Below are positions 35,818 through 47,800 of a DNA stretch of 64,000 nucleotides, in pieces. The position numbers and the translations under genes were made by a program. The notes under the pieces are model-generated. The model saw only the letters and a program-made list of their open reading frames with translations. It searched no databases and was not told where the DNA came from. The stretch comes from Nemertoderma westbladi (lineage: Eukaryota; Xenacoelomorpha; Nemertodermatida; Nemertodermatidae): positions 1 through 64,000 of the forward strand of contig JAUCBJ010008670.1 of assembly GCA_032718475.1 (NCBI GenBank). Reading direction: 5' to 3'. Each line of letters opens with the position of its first letter. Within the stretch, counting starts at the first letter, position 1.

Positions 35818-38800
35818 AGATATTATGATCACCATACAGGCCTGCGAGGAGGCCATGCACGGTGGAGCCGAACAACCCCCCATGGACAACACCGTGACAT
35901 CCTTTAGTGTTACACCTGAGGAGTCGAACAGGTTGGGCATGGGAGGGGATCGCTAGATCACCAGACTCAGAGCCTGAGCTGCTGGATAGAGAGCAGCACG
36001 CGCCAACTGGGAACACTTGCCACCCTGGGATCGAGGCAAACCATCCACCTTAGAGATGCCCTGAACCTGAGTTATTTTAGAAGAAGACTATTTTCACAGA
36101 GCGTAGGATTTTCAGTCCTTGACATTGCCCCAATAGGAGTTGCTGAGGGTTTACCCATGGAATACTAAATATACACGGAACCAGATAGATGTCCGATTTC
36201 ACGAGTCATTCTTTTTATTGCTTTAATCTATTGTACTCGATGCATGAATAAAAATTTTGAAAAAAAAATTGGTGGTCATCGATCTCGTTGCCATGGCAAC
36301 AGACATTTTTCATTTTTTGCCTTTATTTCAACTACGATGAGTGAAAATACAGTAAATATTGCTTCCAAATTTGTTCAAAGGTTAAAGCGATATACATACA
36401 CTATAGCTTCCGTTTCATCAATAAGTTGCCTGATCTGCTCTGTAACCCAGCATTATTTTTCTTATTCCTCCAACCGGCGCTTCAGATCAATTTCCTTCCC
36501 TTGTTTCGCTGAGGCGCCTTAAAACCGTCCAACCCAGTCTTGTAGCTTTCTTTCTCAGCTATTAGCTCAGCCAAGTGATTTCTCTGTGCCTTCAGAAACA
36601 CGTTGATAATTTTGCGTAAAAATTTCGAGGAATGACTGGAGTGAATATCGCAAATTATTGATCTTGTATGCAAAGAATCTACTGGAAGCATTTGTAGGTA
36701 CTGAAAGAGAACTTCGGCTGATATGAATTTGTCATCTTTAATATTTTTTTGCAGGAATTTATATGCTAGTTCTAGGTTACCGAGGCAATTACAAACGAAG
36801 TTGACAAGATTTTGATGTGGAATGGTTAAACCACCGCGATTTATATCATGTAGAAAGTGGCGAGATGACTCATTAGATGTAGACCCACTTCTTTTAGAAT
36901 CGCTAATGATGTCATTTGTACCGTTTAAATTACAGTGTAGGCAGTTGACCCCTACTGTTTTCACAATCCATCCTGAGATGTATTCAACAATATCTAGAGA
37001 TTCTTCATTGACAGTTAGACAACGAAACTCATCTTCATCCACAATTTCAGACACTTCATCGAATAACAACGCGGCTTCATTGTGGAAATCTTTCTTCAAC
37101 AGAAAGTCGGATACTTCGAGGTCTTCATCTATGATTAGTCGTATTGATAAAATTTTATTGGAGTTTAGAGCGTCTCGAAGAGCAATTAGAAACCGGCCAC
37201 CAGACATTTGTCTATATTTAGAGTAATGTAACTCCAATGCATCGTCTCCAAGGACATGAGTGTTAAACAAGCTGTATCCCAGTTCCTCAAACACGAGTTT
37301 AAACACTTTCTCTGTATTGCGCACAGTCAATAGGAGGGCGTTAAAGGTTTGAGGTGATAGACCTGGCTTTCCCGAATCTCGCCATGCCTCCACCCAATCG
37401 CCAAAGTATTTCAAGAAACTTCGTCTCTCAATCTGGTCTTTGTGGTGTGTCTCAGTATACATAGTGGATGTCTTCGGATTCCTAGTTTTGGTGTTCATAA
37501 ATGCCCAAAATAACCTCATCAATCGCACAAAATTTGCTGTCGGACTGTTTCTGTCAATATAATATCTCAGAGCACTCTCTGTACAATCGCTGTAAAGATT
37601 TAGCATAAGCTGAGTGTTTTGTTTTTTCTTCTGGACATGTAATGTCGAGAATGTTAGCTTGGGTGCTCGTCGTAAATGAGCGGTAGTATTATGAGAAGTG
37701 TCCAAACAATAAACTTCGGCCACATCACTAACCTTTGCTTCACTACCTGGTGAAAGTCAATCGTATCATTCTTAAACTGCCAACTGAACTGTGGTAAAAC
37801 AAAGATGCCTAGTTTGAACCAATTATTCCTGGTATTCTTTAATAGATGGTTATAATCGAAGAGCGGAATGATACCTTGTAAAATTTCTGAATTGTCAAAA
37901 TGCTTAAATATAGCATCTAGCGTTATAGTTGGTGAATTATCACTTGTCACCACTCGTGGCGATGTTTGGACTGATCTTAGGTTGCTGCAAACTTCTTCAA
38001 GTTACTAATGATCTCCCGTCCTGTCATAGCGGTTGCAGTGGGACAGATTTCACTACTAATGGTTGCCCATGACTCAGACCTCTAACCATCAAACTATTCA
38101 AAGATCCTATATCCGATTCTGTAACACCACCTTGGCAAAAACCGCCTCTTTCTGCAAGTGAATTTCGTCCAAATACACAACAACGTTTGTGTCCACCTTC
38201 ATTTTCTGGAGAAGTTTGTATGAATCGATGGATCCTTTAGTTATTTTCAATAAGCATCAATAGCAGCCGAGCAGAAGGCTCTCAAAAATTAACCAGACAG
38301 ACACCGTTGCCTAATGATACCAGTACACTAAGGCTCGCCTTAGCGTACTTAGCTTACTTAAAATAGGTACTGAAATACTTTTTGTAAGTAACTGTCACAC
38401 CCACCAGTTGATCCAAGTCTCTAAATTTTGACTCTTGGTCCCTATCGAAGTCCTTTGTCAGTGTTATCCGGTTTGTTGGTTTTTTGCGTCTACCATAGAA
38501 GTTAACACGTTTAGAAAGTGTTGTTTCACTCTTCTCTGATCCTGGTAGACATAATGATGGCACAGCGGAATCTCTCAGCTCTTTTCTTTTAAATGGCTTA
38601 GCAATGAAGTCGCTTTGTGAAAAATGTCTGCAACAGACACCAAAACTGTCGCAGGAAAACACCCCTGGCTTTCTCACTGCTTTAAGCCACTTGTCCCTAG
38701 TTGATGTGTCCTTGGGTATACAGTATACCGTAGCACTAGGCCCGGCCCTCACCCCACAATTAGGTACACAACAAACACCAGGCATTCGTTATTAATTTAT

Positions 38801-41800
38801 ATACTGTACTGTAGGTAGGACAAGGTGTGTTTTAATCTTAGCTATAGAGGTGTGGTATACAGTACTGTATGTTCTAATCTGATTTCGCACTGTCGTGTCG
38901 TTTAACCTTGTGAAATTGTATTGTACAACCAAGGCCTTCTAGAACTACAGTAATGCGTTATATCACAGTTACTATGGAATTACTTAGCCAAGTAGTGTTG
39001 ACGATATAGCAATTTAGATAGTGATGCACGCAACAATTTAATCTCTGTTGCCATGGCAACGAGATCGATGACCACCAATTTTTTTTTCAAAATTTTTATT
39101 CATGCATCGAGTACAATAGATTAAAGCAATAAAAAGAATGACTCGTGAAATCGGACATCTATCTGGTTCCGTGTATATTTAGTATTCCATGGTTTACCGT
39201 TTATCCCCATCCCATTGTTTGCAGTTTGCTTCAAATGTATTATTTTATGACGATTAGTAATCCTCCCCCCCCCCCCCCCCCCCCCCCGAGTAAATTGACT
39301 TGTAAATTGCAAGTTAGCTTCCCGATGCAGATTGTAACCCACTCAGCTAGTTTGGAAATTAGGGGTGCAGTTTTTGTATAATTTCATAGTTTTTATAATT
39401 TTCATAGTTTTCTATGATTTCATAGTTTTTACGACTTTGTTAATAGTGAACAATAGGGAACTTTCCCAGAATTCGTGTTTTCGAGACTAAGGTGAATTAT
39501 TGAGTGCAGATTTTCAGTATTGTTGCATAATTAAAAATTGTTTTGTACAATATTACAAAGTAAATTACATTCGTTAAGTTTATTTTACGGAATTTCACCA
39601 GATTCCCCGTTTCGGGGAATGTACTGTAGATTTAAGTTCGTGATATATTAATTTATTATTATTTTGTTTGTATTTATTCCATAACCGTCAATTTTACTGT
39701 TTTGTATTGTAGTACATATTTGAGATAGTGATTATATATAATATCCCACGTTTGCCATTCTTAGTGTACGTTTAATTAAATTTTGTTTTTCTACACGTTT
39801 AATCTATGATATTTTCCTAATTTTCGGTAACGTTGGCTGTTGGCATATTTAGGAATTTGATAATTATGCTGAAAAATACCTTAAGAAATATACAGTATTT
39901 ATAATTAGTGTGGAATATACTGTAGTTTAACTTTAACCCAGTCGGGAGTTTGATGTCTCTTACTGTCATATACCGCTACCGGTTTTTAGGCCATTGTATT
40001 ATATTGCTGTATTGTACTTTTTGCTTACGTTAGTCAGTTAATTAATTATTTAACTTTTAATTATCTTAAGGGGCTATTAAAACTCCAGCCCCACCACCCC
40101 CTTGTAATGCTGAAAGATAGCCCATTAATTTCTGGACTAAATGAAACTCAATATTAAACAAATGAGTAAACAGGATTGGAAGATATGAGCGAATTAGACA
40201 CAAACATGCCAAACCTCCCTACCCTCCCCTACATCAGTTTAAACATGTCTTAGATATAGAAATCTACAAAAATAGCTTACAAAGCTTACTTTGAAGCTTA
40301 CTTAAAAATAGCTTACTTTGTGTTTTTACACACAAACACTGTCAAACACTTCCCGTCTTATGTTTACAGTTTAGTAGGATAGAATTTGAGGACGAGTTAG
40401 AGGCTGCCTATATATCCAAATAAATAAATTAATTCGATATCAAAATAAAAGGTTACAGAGACACTATTTCTATTTTCTTTTGCCTAATCTTCTCTTAATT
40501 GCCACTTTTTCATCAACAATTATTTGATTTCCAAGTTGTTCAATGGCCCATGGAATTATGGACAATACACCAGAATATCTGTATTACAAGAGTATCTACC
40601 CAGGGGGATTGGGCCAGAATATCCACAGTGATGGTAGCGCTGCAATACTGGAAGAAGCATTGTTTAATTTCTATGATGAAGTGCAGTGAGTTGTTTATGT
40701 TTACTCTCAATCCATTTGTATTTAGTATATTACATTACATTCAACTAAGAGTATAGATACGAGGTCCAACTCACAAAAACAGTAAGTAGTATTCAGGAGC
40801 TTATCAACAACAAATATCTAGAGCTGCCTTTCACAAGTGTAACTTAATAATATATCGAGCATATCCTACTTAGCCACTTGTGGTATGTTGCAGTACTAGT
40901 CCATAACTTACTGGAGATGTTTTCTTTGTCTTAATTTACAATTAATTGAGAAAGACAGCTATTAGCTATTTAAAGCTTGTGAATGTACTACACTTTATCT
41001 ACTTGTATTTTATTATTTCCCCGTATTCAAATATATCATATTTTGAGTAAGATAGAATATCATTAATTATAGTTATGGTATGCCTAATTCTAATAGTGGG
41101 GTCGCTTGAGGCTAAAAAATAGCAAAATCGTTAATTGCCGGACAAAAGCATGAAAATGTCTCTGCTAGGGAAATTGTTAATTCTTTTGGTACACAGGCTC
41201 AGATTAATTTACATATTTATTTACATATATAGTCACATTTTCATGCTTTTGTCCGGTAATTAACGTTTTTCACCTTAAGCGACAACCCCACTATATGCCT
41301 AAGATCTATTTCTTGAATTCAATGCTTAATTAAATAAAAATAAAACTTCACTGAAAATTTCACTGAAGCTGTAATTAATTAATTAGTTACCAGACTTCCT
41401 TCACACACCTACTCACTTCATTGATTTTCAAATTTTATTTGCAAGGCTTTTCAACATGAATAACTGGAAATGCATGGGATTCCCCAATAATCCATCTGTC
41501 TCTGATTGGCTAGCCTGTGGACACTTTGACCAAATGATGAGAGAAGGATTGACAAGAATAGCCTGTGCCAGGGGTGAAACCTGCAAGTTTTTGGTTTGCG
41601 AGTATTTTACTGGTGTCAACCGTCTGATACCATGGTGCGATCCTGCACAGCCCGACTATGAACAATGTTTGTTTGTAAGTAATTATTATCATCTAAAATA
41701 TACATGAAACAAAGCAAGTAATTATTTCTTCTAGATTATTCTTTCGATGCAATCAAAATTCACTCATCCCTTTCCAGGGGAAAATCGACGCAAATAACAA

Positions 41801-44800
41801 TTGATTACTTGCAAAATATAACTGTAAGCTGTACAATTGATTGTGTGTTCAATAAAATATGTTTTTATGTTATAAAGTATTGTGTGTGAAATTCCACAGC
41901 GAGAGTTAATATTTCGACATAAATATGTTGCATTTGGTGAACTTTGTTTCTGGATGTGCTCAATATAAATAATTCCCCCCAACTTTTTAAATGACCAAAA
42001 GGGAATAGCTATTCCTCATAAGAAAATGTAAGGAGAAACACACCACATCAATGGGGCATGGAATAGGAAAACCTACGAGTGTATTTATTGAATGTATTTA
42101 TGCTACACGAAGTGGGGCCTTCGCGCAGCACGTGAAATGAGTTAATGCTAAGTATCAACTCGAAAGGATTATAAAAACATAGGAGAAGATTTTCCCGGAA
42201 AACGTTAACCCTCTAGCGGGAGACTGGGTAACTGAAGAAGGAAGGATTAGTTTCCCTACAAAGCCACATCCTATGGTCTATTACATATCTACCAAGTTTC
42301 CGATTGACGGATCATAAATAACGAAATGTTGGAAGGTTTTCACTTTCATACATTTAGCCCTCTAGCGGCATATTAAAGAACTACGGATCGATCACCTTCC
42401 TCACAAAGACGAGGCATGTGGTCTAGTACATACCGGTACTGTATATTCCAAAATTCAGCTTAAATAGATTAAGATCAAGGAATTCGCAAAGGTTATCACT
42501 TTCCTACATTTCGCCCTCTAGCGGCAGACTCGAAAACTCCGGACCGATTACTGTCCACACAAAGACTTAGGATGTCTTCTAGTACATATATGACAAGTTT
42601 CAGCGTAATCAGATCATAAACAACTAAATGGAAGAATAATTTCACATTCGGGACATTTCGCCCTCTAGCGGCAGACTGGAGAACTGCAGACAGATTAGCC
42701 TCCTTTGAAATTTACAGCTAATGGTCTAGTACATACTTCCCAAGTTTCAGCTTAAACGGATTAAAAGCAAAGAAATGGGTGGCCATTTAATGTTTAGACA
42801 TGTGGCCCTCTAGCGGGAGACTGGAAAACTTCGGACCGATTACAATCCACACAAAGACTCAGGATGTCTTCTAGTACATATATGACAAGTTTCAGCGTAA
42901 TCAGATCATAAACAACTAAATGGAAGAATAATTTCACATTCGGGACATTTCGCCCTCTAGCGGCAGACTGGAGAACTGCAGACAGATTAGCCTCCTTTGA
43001 AATTTACAGCTAATGGTCTAGTACATACTTCCCAAGTTTCAGCTTAAACGGATTAAAAGCAAAGAAATGGGTGGCCATTTAATGTTTAGACATGTGGCCC
43101 TCTAGCGGGAGACTGGAAAACTTCGGACCGATTACAATCCACACAAAGACTCAGGATGTCATCTAGTACATATATGACAAGTTTCAGCGTAATCAGATCA
43201 TAAACAACTAAATGGAAGAATAATTTCACATTCGGGACATTTCGCCCTCTAGCGGCAGACTGGAGAACTGCAGACAGATTAGCCTCCTTTGAAATTTACA
43301 GCTAATGGTCTAGTACATACTTCCCAAGTTTCAGCTTAAACGGATTAAAAGCAAAGAAATGGGTGGCCATTTAATGTTTAGACATGTGGCCCTCTAGCGG
43401 GAGACCATTGCACTGATGGTGTCTGAAAGTCTCTCAAAAATCTCAACTTTTGCTCATATTGATACCTACAAATTTTCAACTTGGCAGCTTTAAATCCGAC
43501 AAAGTTATTAGCATGTCAAAATCGTAACGACGACGACAACGACGACGACGACAACGACGACGACGACAACGACGACGACGACGACGACGACAACTATTTG
43601 CATAAATTGACCCACCCCCTAACAGTGTCAATTCGCTAAGGCTCCGCCAACTTCGTGGCTCGCCCCACAAATATTCATGATTACAATTCAATCATGATAC
43701 TGATGCAGGAAACATAGGGTGACAGTCATTTAATAAAAATTCCGCAATGGGAAATGATAATAGATTTTTGTAATATTTTTTATGAAATTATTTATCAGGA
43801 CATGCAAGTAGAGCAGTTCTTTAACGAAGGGACCCAATGCAGTGCCTGTCTGGATGGCCGTGTCTGTCGGGGTGGTTTGTGTGCCCTTCCTGATGAAGAG
43901 AGGGATCTGGTAGAAGAATTACCAAATTGCTCCAATGATGCACATCAAGATGTTAGTTTAGAACTGAACAATTAATTGAACTTTTAAATTAGTGTATTCA
44001 CACTTACACACTTAAATTGGTTATATTCCTTATTATTTAGACTGTTATGTAATTTGTAGTTTTTATATTCGTTATTTTATAGACTGTTATTTTAATGCCT
44101 ATTGTTTTTACATATTCATAATTAATGTATTTTAATTAGTAATTTCATTAGAAATCTTTTTTATTAAGAACATTCAACAACAACAACATTTATTTTATAA
44201 TTAACACACCACAATTGTCTTTTGATGTGTTTAATTTGATTTACACAAAGTCAAGTCCTGAAAAATAGTGTTGTTATTCAGGTACCTGGCATCCTGCAAT
44301 TATACAGTACAATAATACTGTAGTAACACTACAGACAAACACAGTCCAAATTTATAAACACAGTCAAATAACGAGAGCTAGATTGCTGTAACTGCCTACC
44401 CTATTGCTGTATTGCCTATGGCTGCCAATTTATCAGATAACAGACTACAGTTTAACAACAATAGTAGATTAAATGCACTTACAAACAAAGAACAGAAAGA
44501 GGAGCTAATTAGGCGCAAGCTGCCTAGCTCTGGAGCTAAGGCCACTCTTTTGTTGCGATTGCAAACATATGCAAATGAACATACCCATTACCGGTAACTT
44601 TGGAACCGGATTTTGAAAAAATTGAGATACAAACACCGTGTACGCTAATGATACTCACAATAGCAACTCGGATGTTGAAACAATTAACGATGACGAGTTG
44701 CGAAAAGAAGTACGACTATCAAGTTCAGTCGTCTTAGGTGGAGCAGTGGAACTAACTGGCGAGTTACAATCCCTACCGGTTACTACTGCAGATAGACCTG

Positions 44801-47800
44801 AAGCAGTATCACCATTGTCTGTCGCCTACTGTACTCCTCAATCCTACAACCGCTCATATACCGGTACCCCTAACTGGAATACATATCGGTACAGTCAGAG
44901 TGAAACCTTTACCCGACTTACTGGTACATTCAGTCCGAACCAGGAAACAGACTACTGATCTTCAGACAACCAACGCCTGTTAGACGATCTACTTCAACGT
45001 GTAAATACACTAGAAATGGTACTGACACAATTGAAAGCCATACGCCAAGGAGACATGATTCGAATATCACAACTTGAGGACAAGATCGAAAGAATAAACA
45101 ATCAACCTAGGTCCACTGATAATGTAAACATAACAGTAAATGATGGTGGTATAGGTACAGGTAATAATAAAGTTAACTCCAACTCATCCATAAATTACCA
45201 AAAAGTACCGGTTGTATATTTGGAACCTCCAGTACCCTCGCGAATGTCCCTCACATCAGTCAACTCAACCTTGACTGGTAACGAGAATGTAGCTTCCCAA
45301 ACAAGCTCAACGAATACCATAATTCCTATACCTAATTATATATATAATATACACTGTGTCCCGTAATATAGTGCCATTTTCTGATGACACGGACACCCCC
45401 CCCCCCCCCCCCCAGATTCTTCTACAAATCTGTATCATATTGCTTGAACTTTGAAACACAACTAGTTCCACTCACCGTGGTTGACCCCATGAAGCCGGAA
45501 TTTTCGATTCTGCCTTTAAATTTTTTTTTATAGGCGTTTTAAAAAAATGGCTTTTGCGAAATCGCACCCTCCGTATCGTGGCCATTCTTCTCATTAGTCG
45601 TAATTTGTTCATATCATTAGAAAGCTTAGCTTGCCTTGCAAGGATTCGAAATATGTAACAATATCTGAATTTCGTTGAGAAACAACTGAGATATAGGCGT
45701 TCAAAGATTACAAGAAGTATCATTCGCTGAAGGACATTTATTATATTCAACTAGAAAGCCTGTGGCCCTTCGGGCCACAGCTTTCTAGTGCACGTGCAGA
45801 TGATATATGAATATGTGTGAGAGATTTGAGAACTGCATACGGAACAGACACCATCATTAAATAAAACACCACCCCCATAAGAGATAACTGTCAAGTTTCA
45901 ACTTTAGGCAGATTGTAAATAACAAAATTTCCAGAAAATGATCACTTTCAGATCCACCCTCTACCTGCGGACTGGTGAAATGCAGACGGCGCTGCAGTTT
46001 GGTAAAGATTGGGTTTATGGTGAAGTAAAATGCCTGCCTTTCATGTTTCAGCTTAAACAGATTGTAAATAACAAAATTGGTGTAGATGTTCACATTCAGA
46101 CATTTCACCCTCTAGCGGTAGACTGAAGAACTGTAGACGACTCTGGGACTCCGTAAAGATACAGAATATGCTGTAGTAGACTCCTGCCAAGTTCCAGCTC
46201 AATAGGATTAAAAAGAACCAAATGGGATGAGGTGTTCACTATCAGATATTTCGCCCTCTAGCGGCAGATACGGACTGCCACCAGCGGGGATCGAACCCGC
46301 GTCTCCCGAAAAACGTTCAGTTATGCTAACCACTTAGAACTCTGTGACTCCGAAAAGGTACAGCCTATGCTGTAGTAGAAGCCTACCAAGTTTCAGTCTA
46401 AACCGTTAGTAAATAACAAGTTGGAGAAGATGTTAACTTTCAGACATTTCACCCTCTAGCGGTAGACTGGGGAAGTGAATAGGATTCTGCAACCCCGTAA
46501 AGATACAGCCTATGATGTAGTAGATACCAACCAAGTTTCAGCTCAAAATGATTAAAAAGAACCAAATGGGATGAGGTTTTCACTATCAGACAATTCGCCC
46601 TCTAGCGGCTGACTGTGGAACTGTAGATGACTCTACTACTCCGCAAAGATATAGCCTATGCTATAGTAGATGCCTACCAAGTTTCAGTCTAAAAGGATTG
46701 TAAATAACAAAGTTGGAGGAGATGTTAACTTTCAGACATTTCGCCCTCTAGCGGTAGACTGGGGAATTGTAGACGACTCTGCGACTCAGTAAAGATACAG
46801 CCTTTGCTGTAGTAGATGCCTACCAAGTTTCAGTCTAAACGGATTGTAAATAACAAAGTTGGAGAAGATGTTAACTCTCAGACATTTAGCCCTCTAGCGG
46901 TAGACTGGGGAATTGTAGACGACTCTGTGACTCAGTAAAGATACAGCCTTTGCTGTAGTAGATGCCTACCAAGTTTCAGTCTAAACGGATTGTAAATAAC
47001 AAAGTTGGAGAAGATGTTAACTCTCAGACATTTCGCCCTCTAGCGGTAGACTGGGGAATTGTAGACGACTCTGCGACTCAGTAAAGATACAGCCTTTGCT
47101 GTAGTAGATGCCTACCAAGTTTCAGTCTAAACGGATTGAAAATAACAAAGTTGGAGAAGATGTTAACTCTCAGACATTTAGCCCTCTAACGGTAGACTGG
47201 GGAATTGTAGACGACTCTGCGACTCAGTAAAGATACAGCCTTTGCTGTAGTAGATGCCTACCAAGTTTCAGTCTAAACGGATTGTAAATAACAAAGTTGG
47301 AGAAGATGTTAACTTTCAGACATTTCGCCCTCTAGCGGTAGACTGGGGAATTGTAGACGACTCTGCGACTCAGTAAAGATACAGCCTTTGCTGTAGTAGA
47401 TGCCTACCAAGTTTCAGTCTAAACGGATTGTAAATAACAAAGTTGGAGAAGATGTTATCTCTCAGACATTTAGCCCTCTAACGGTAGACTGGGGAATTGT
47501 AGACGACTCTGCGACTCAGTAAAGATACAGCCTTTGCTGTAGTAGATGCCTACCAAGTTTCAGTCTAAACGGATTGTAAATAACAAAGTTGGAGAAGATG
47601 TTAACTTTCAGACATTTCGCCCTCTAGCGGTAGACTGGGGAATTGTAGACGACTCTGCGACTCAGTAAAGATACAGCCTTGGCTGTAGTAGATGCCTACC
47701 AAGTTTCAGTCTAAACGGATTGTAAATAACAAAGTTGGAGAAGATGTTAACTCTCAGACATTTAGCCCTCTAACGGTAGACTGGGGAACTGTGGACAACT

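Larger units (their letters stand above)
36156..39191 (-). mobile_element. P-type DNA transposon, 3.04 kb, with target duplication
   Basis: The ends CATGGAATACTAAATATACACGG (36156) and its complement (ending 39191) belong to inverted repeats of about 148 bp. Each arm contains the internal dyad GTTGCCATGGCAAC near its inner edge. Flanks are GTTTACC at 36149-36155 and again at 39192-39198 (7 bp exact, and possibly 8 bp with one mismatch; P elements make 8). P elements likewise begin with CATG. The interior encodes a THAP domain and a P-type transposase on the minus strand, both damaged. Confidence 0.9.
19840..40535 (+). other. Intron 1 of CAP/ShK gene (20.7 kb)
   Basis: GTGAGT donor at 19840 and TTTCCAAG acceptor ending at 40535. 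It contains a pogo-like transposon with nested elements, the 52/40-bp satellite, a complete LINE, a pearl-like element and a P-type element. Most open frames inside it belong to these repeats. No host exon was recognised. Confidence 0.8.
42106..43660. mobile_element. Pearl/helentron-like element, copy B (intron 3)
   Basis: CACGAAGTGGGGCCTTCGCG at the left matches, in reverse complement, the right end (CTAAGGCTCCGCCAACTTCGTG), as imperfect subterminal inverted repeats. The centre is a 149-bp satellite (42195-43410). A GACGACGACAAC microsatellite (43527-43592) lies near the right end, as is common in pearl-type elements. Copy A at 34195-35647 shares both ends. Confidence 0.75.

Noticed and set aside
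35618-36016. Poly-Gly/poly-Pro proteins around 35720-36016
   Set aside because: They are translations of poly-C tracts with no supporting motif or splice sites.
43476-43691. Arg/Cys-rich 71-codon ORF
   Set aside because: It is a translation of the CGA-type microsatellite at the end of copy B.
46275-46345. Functional tRNA gene on the minus strand
   Set aside because: The T arm and both boxes are good, but the acceptor and D stems do not pair; it is a tRNA-derived insertion.
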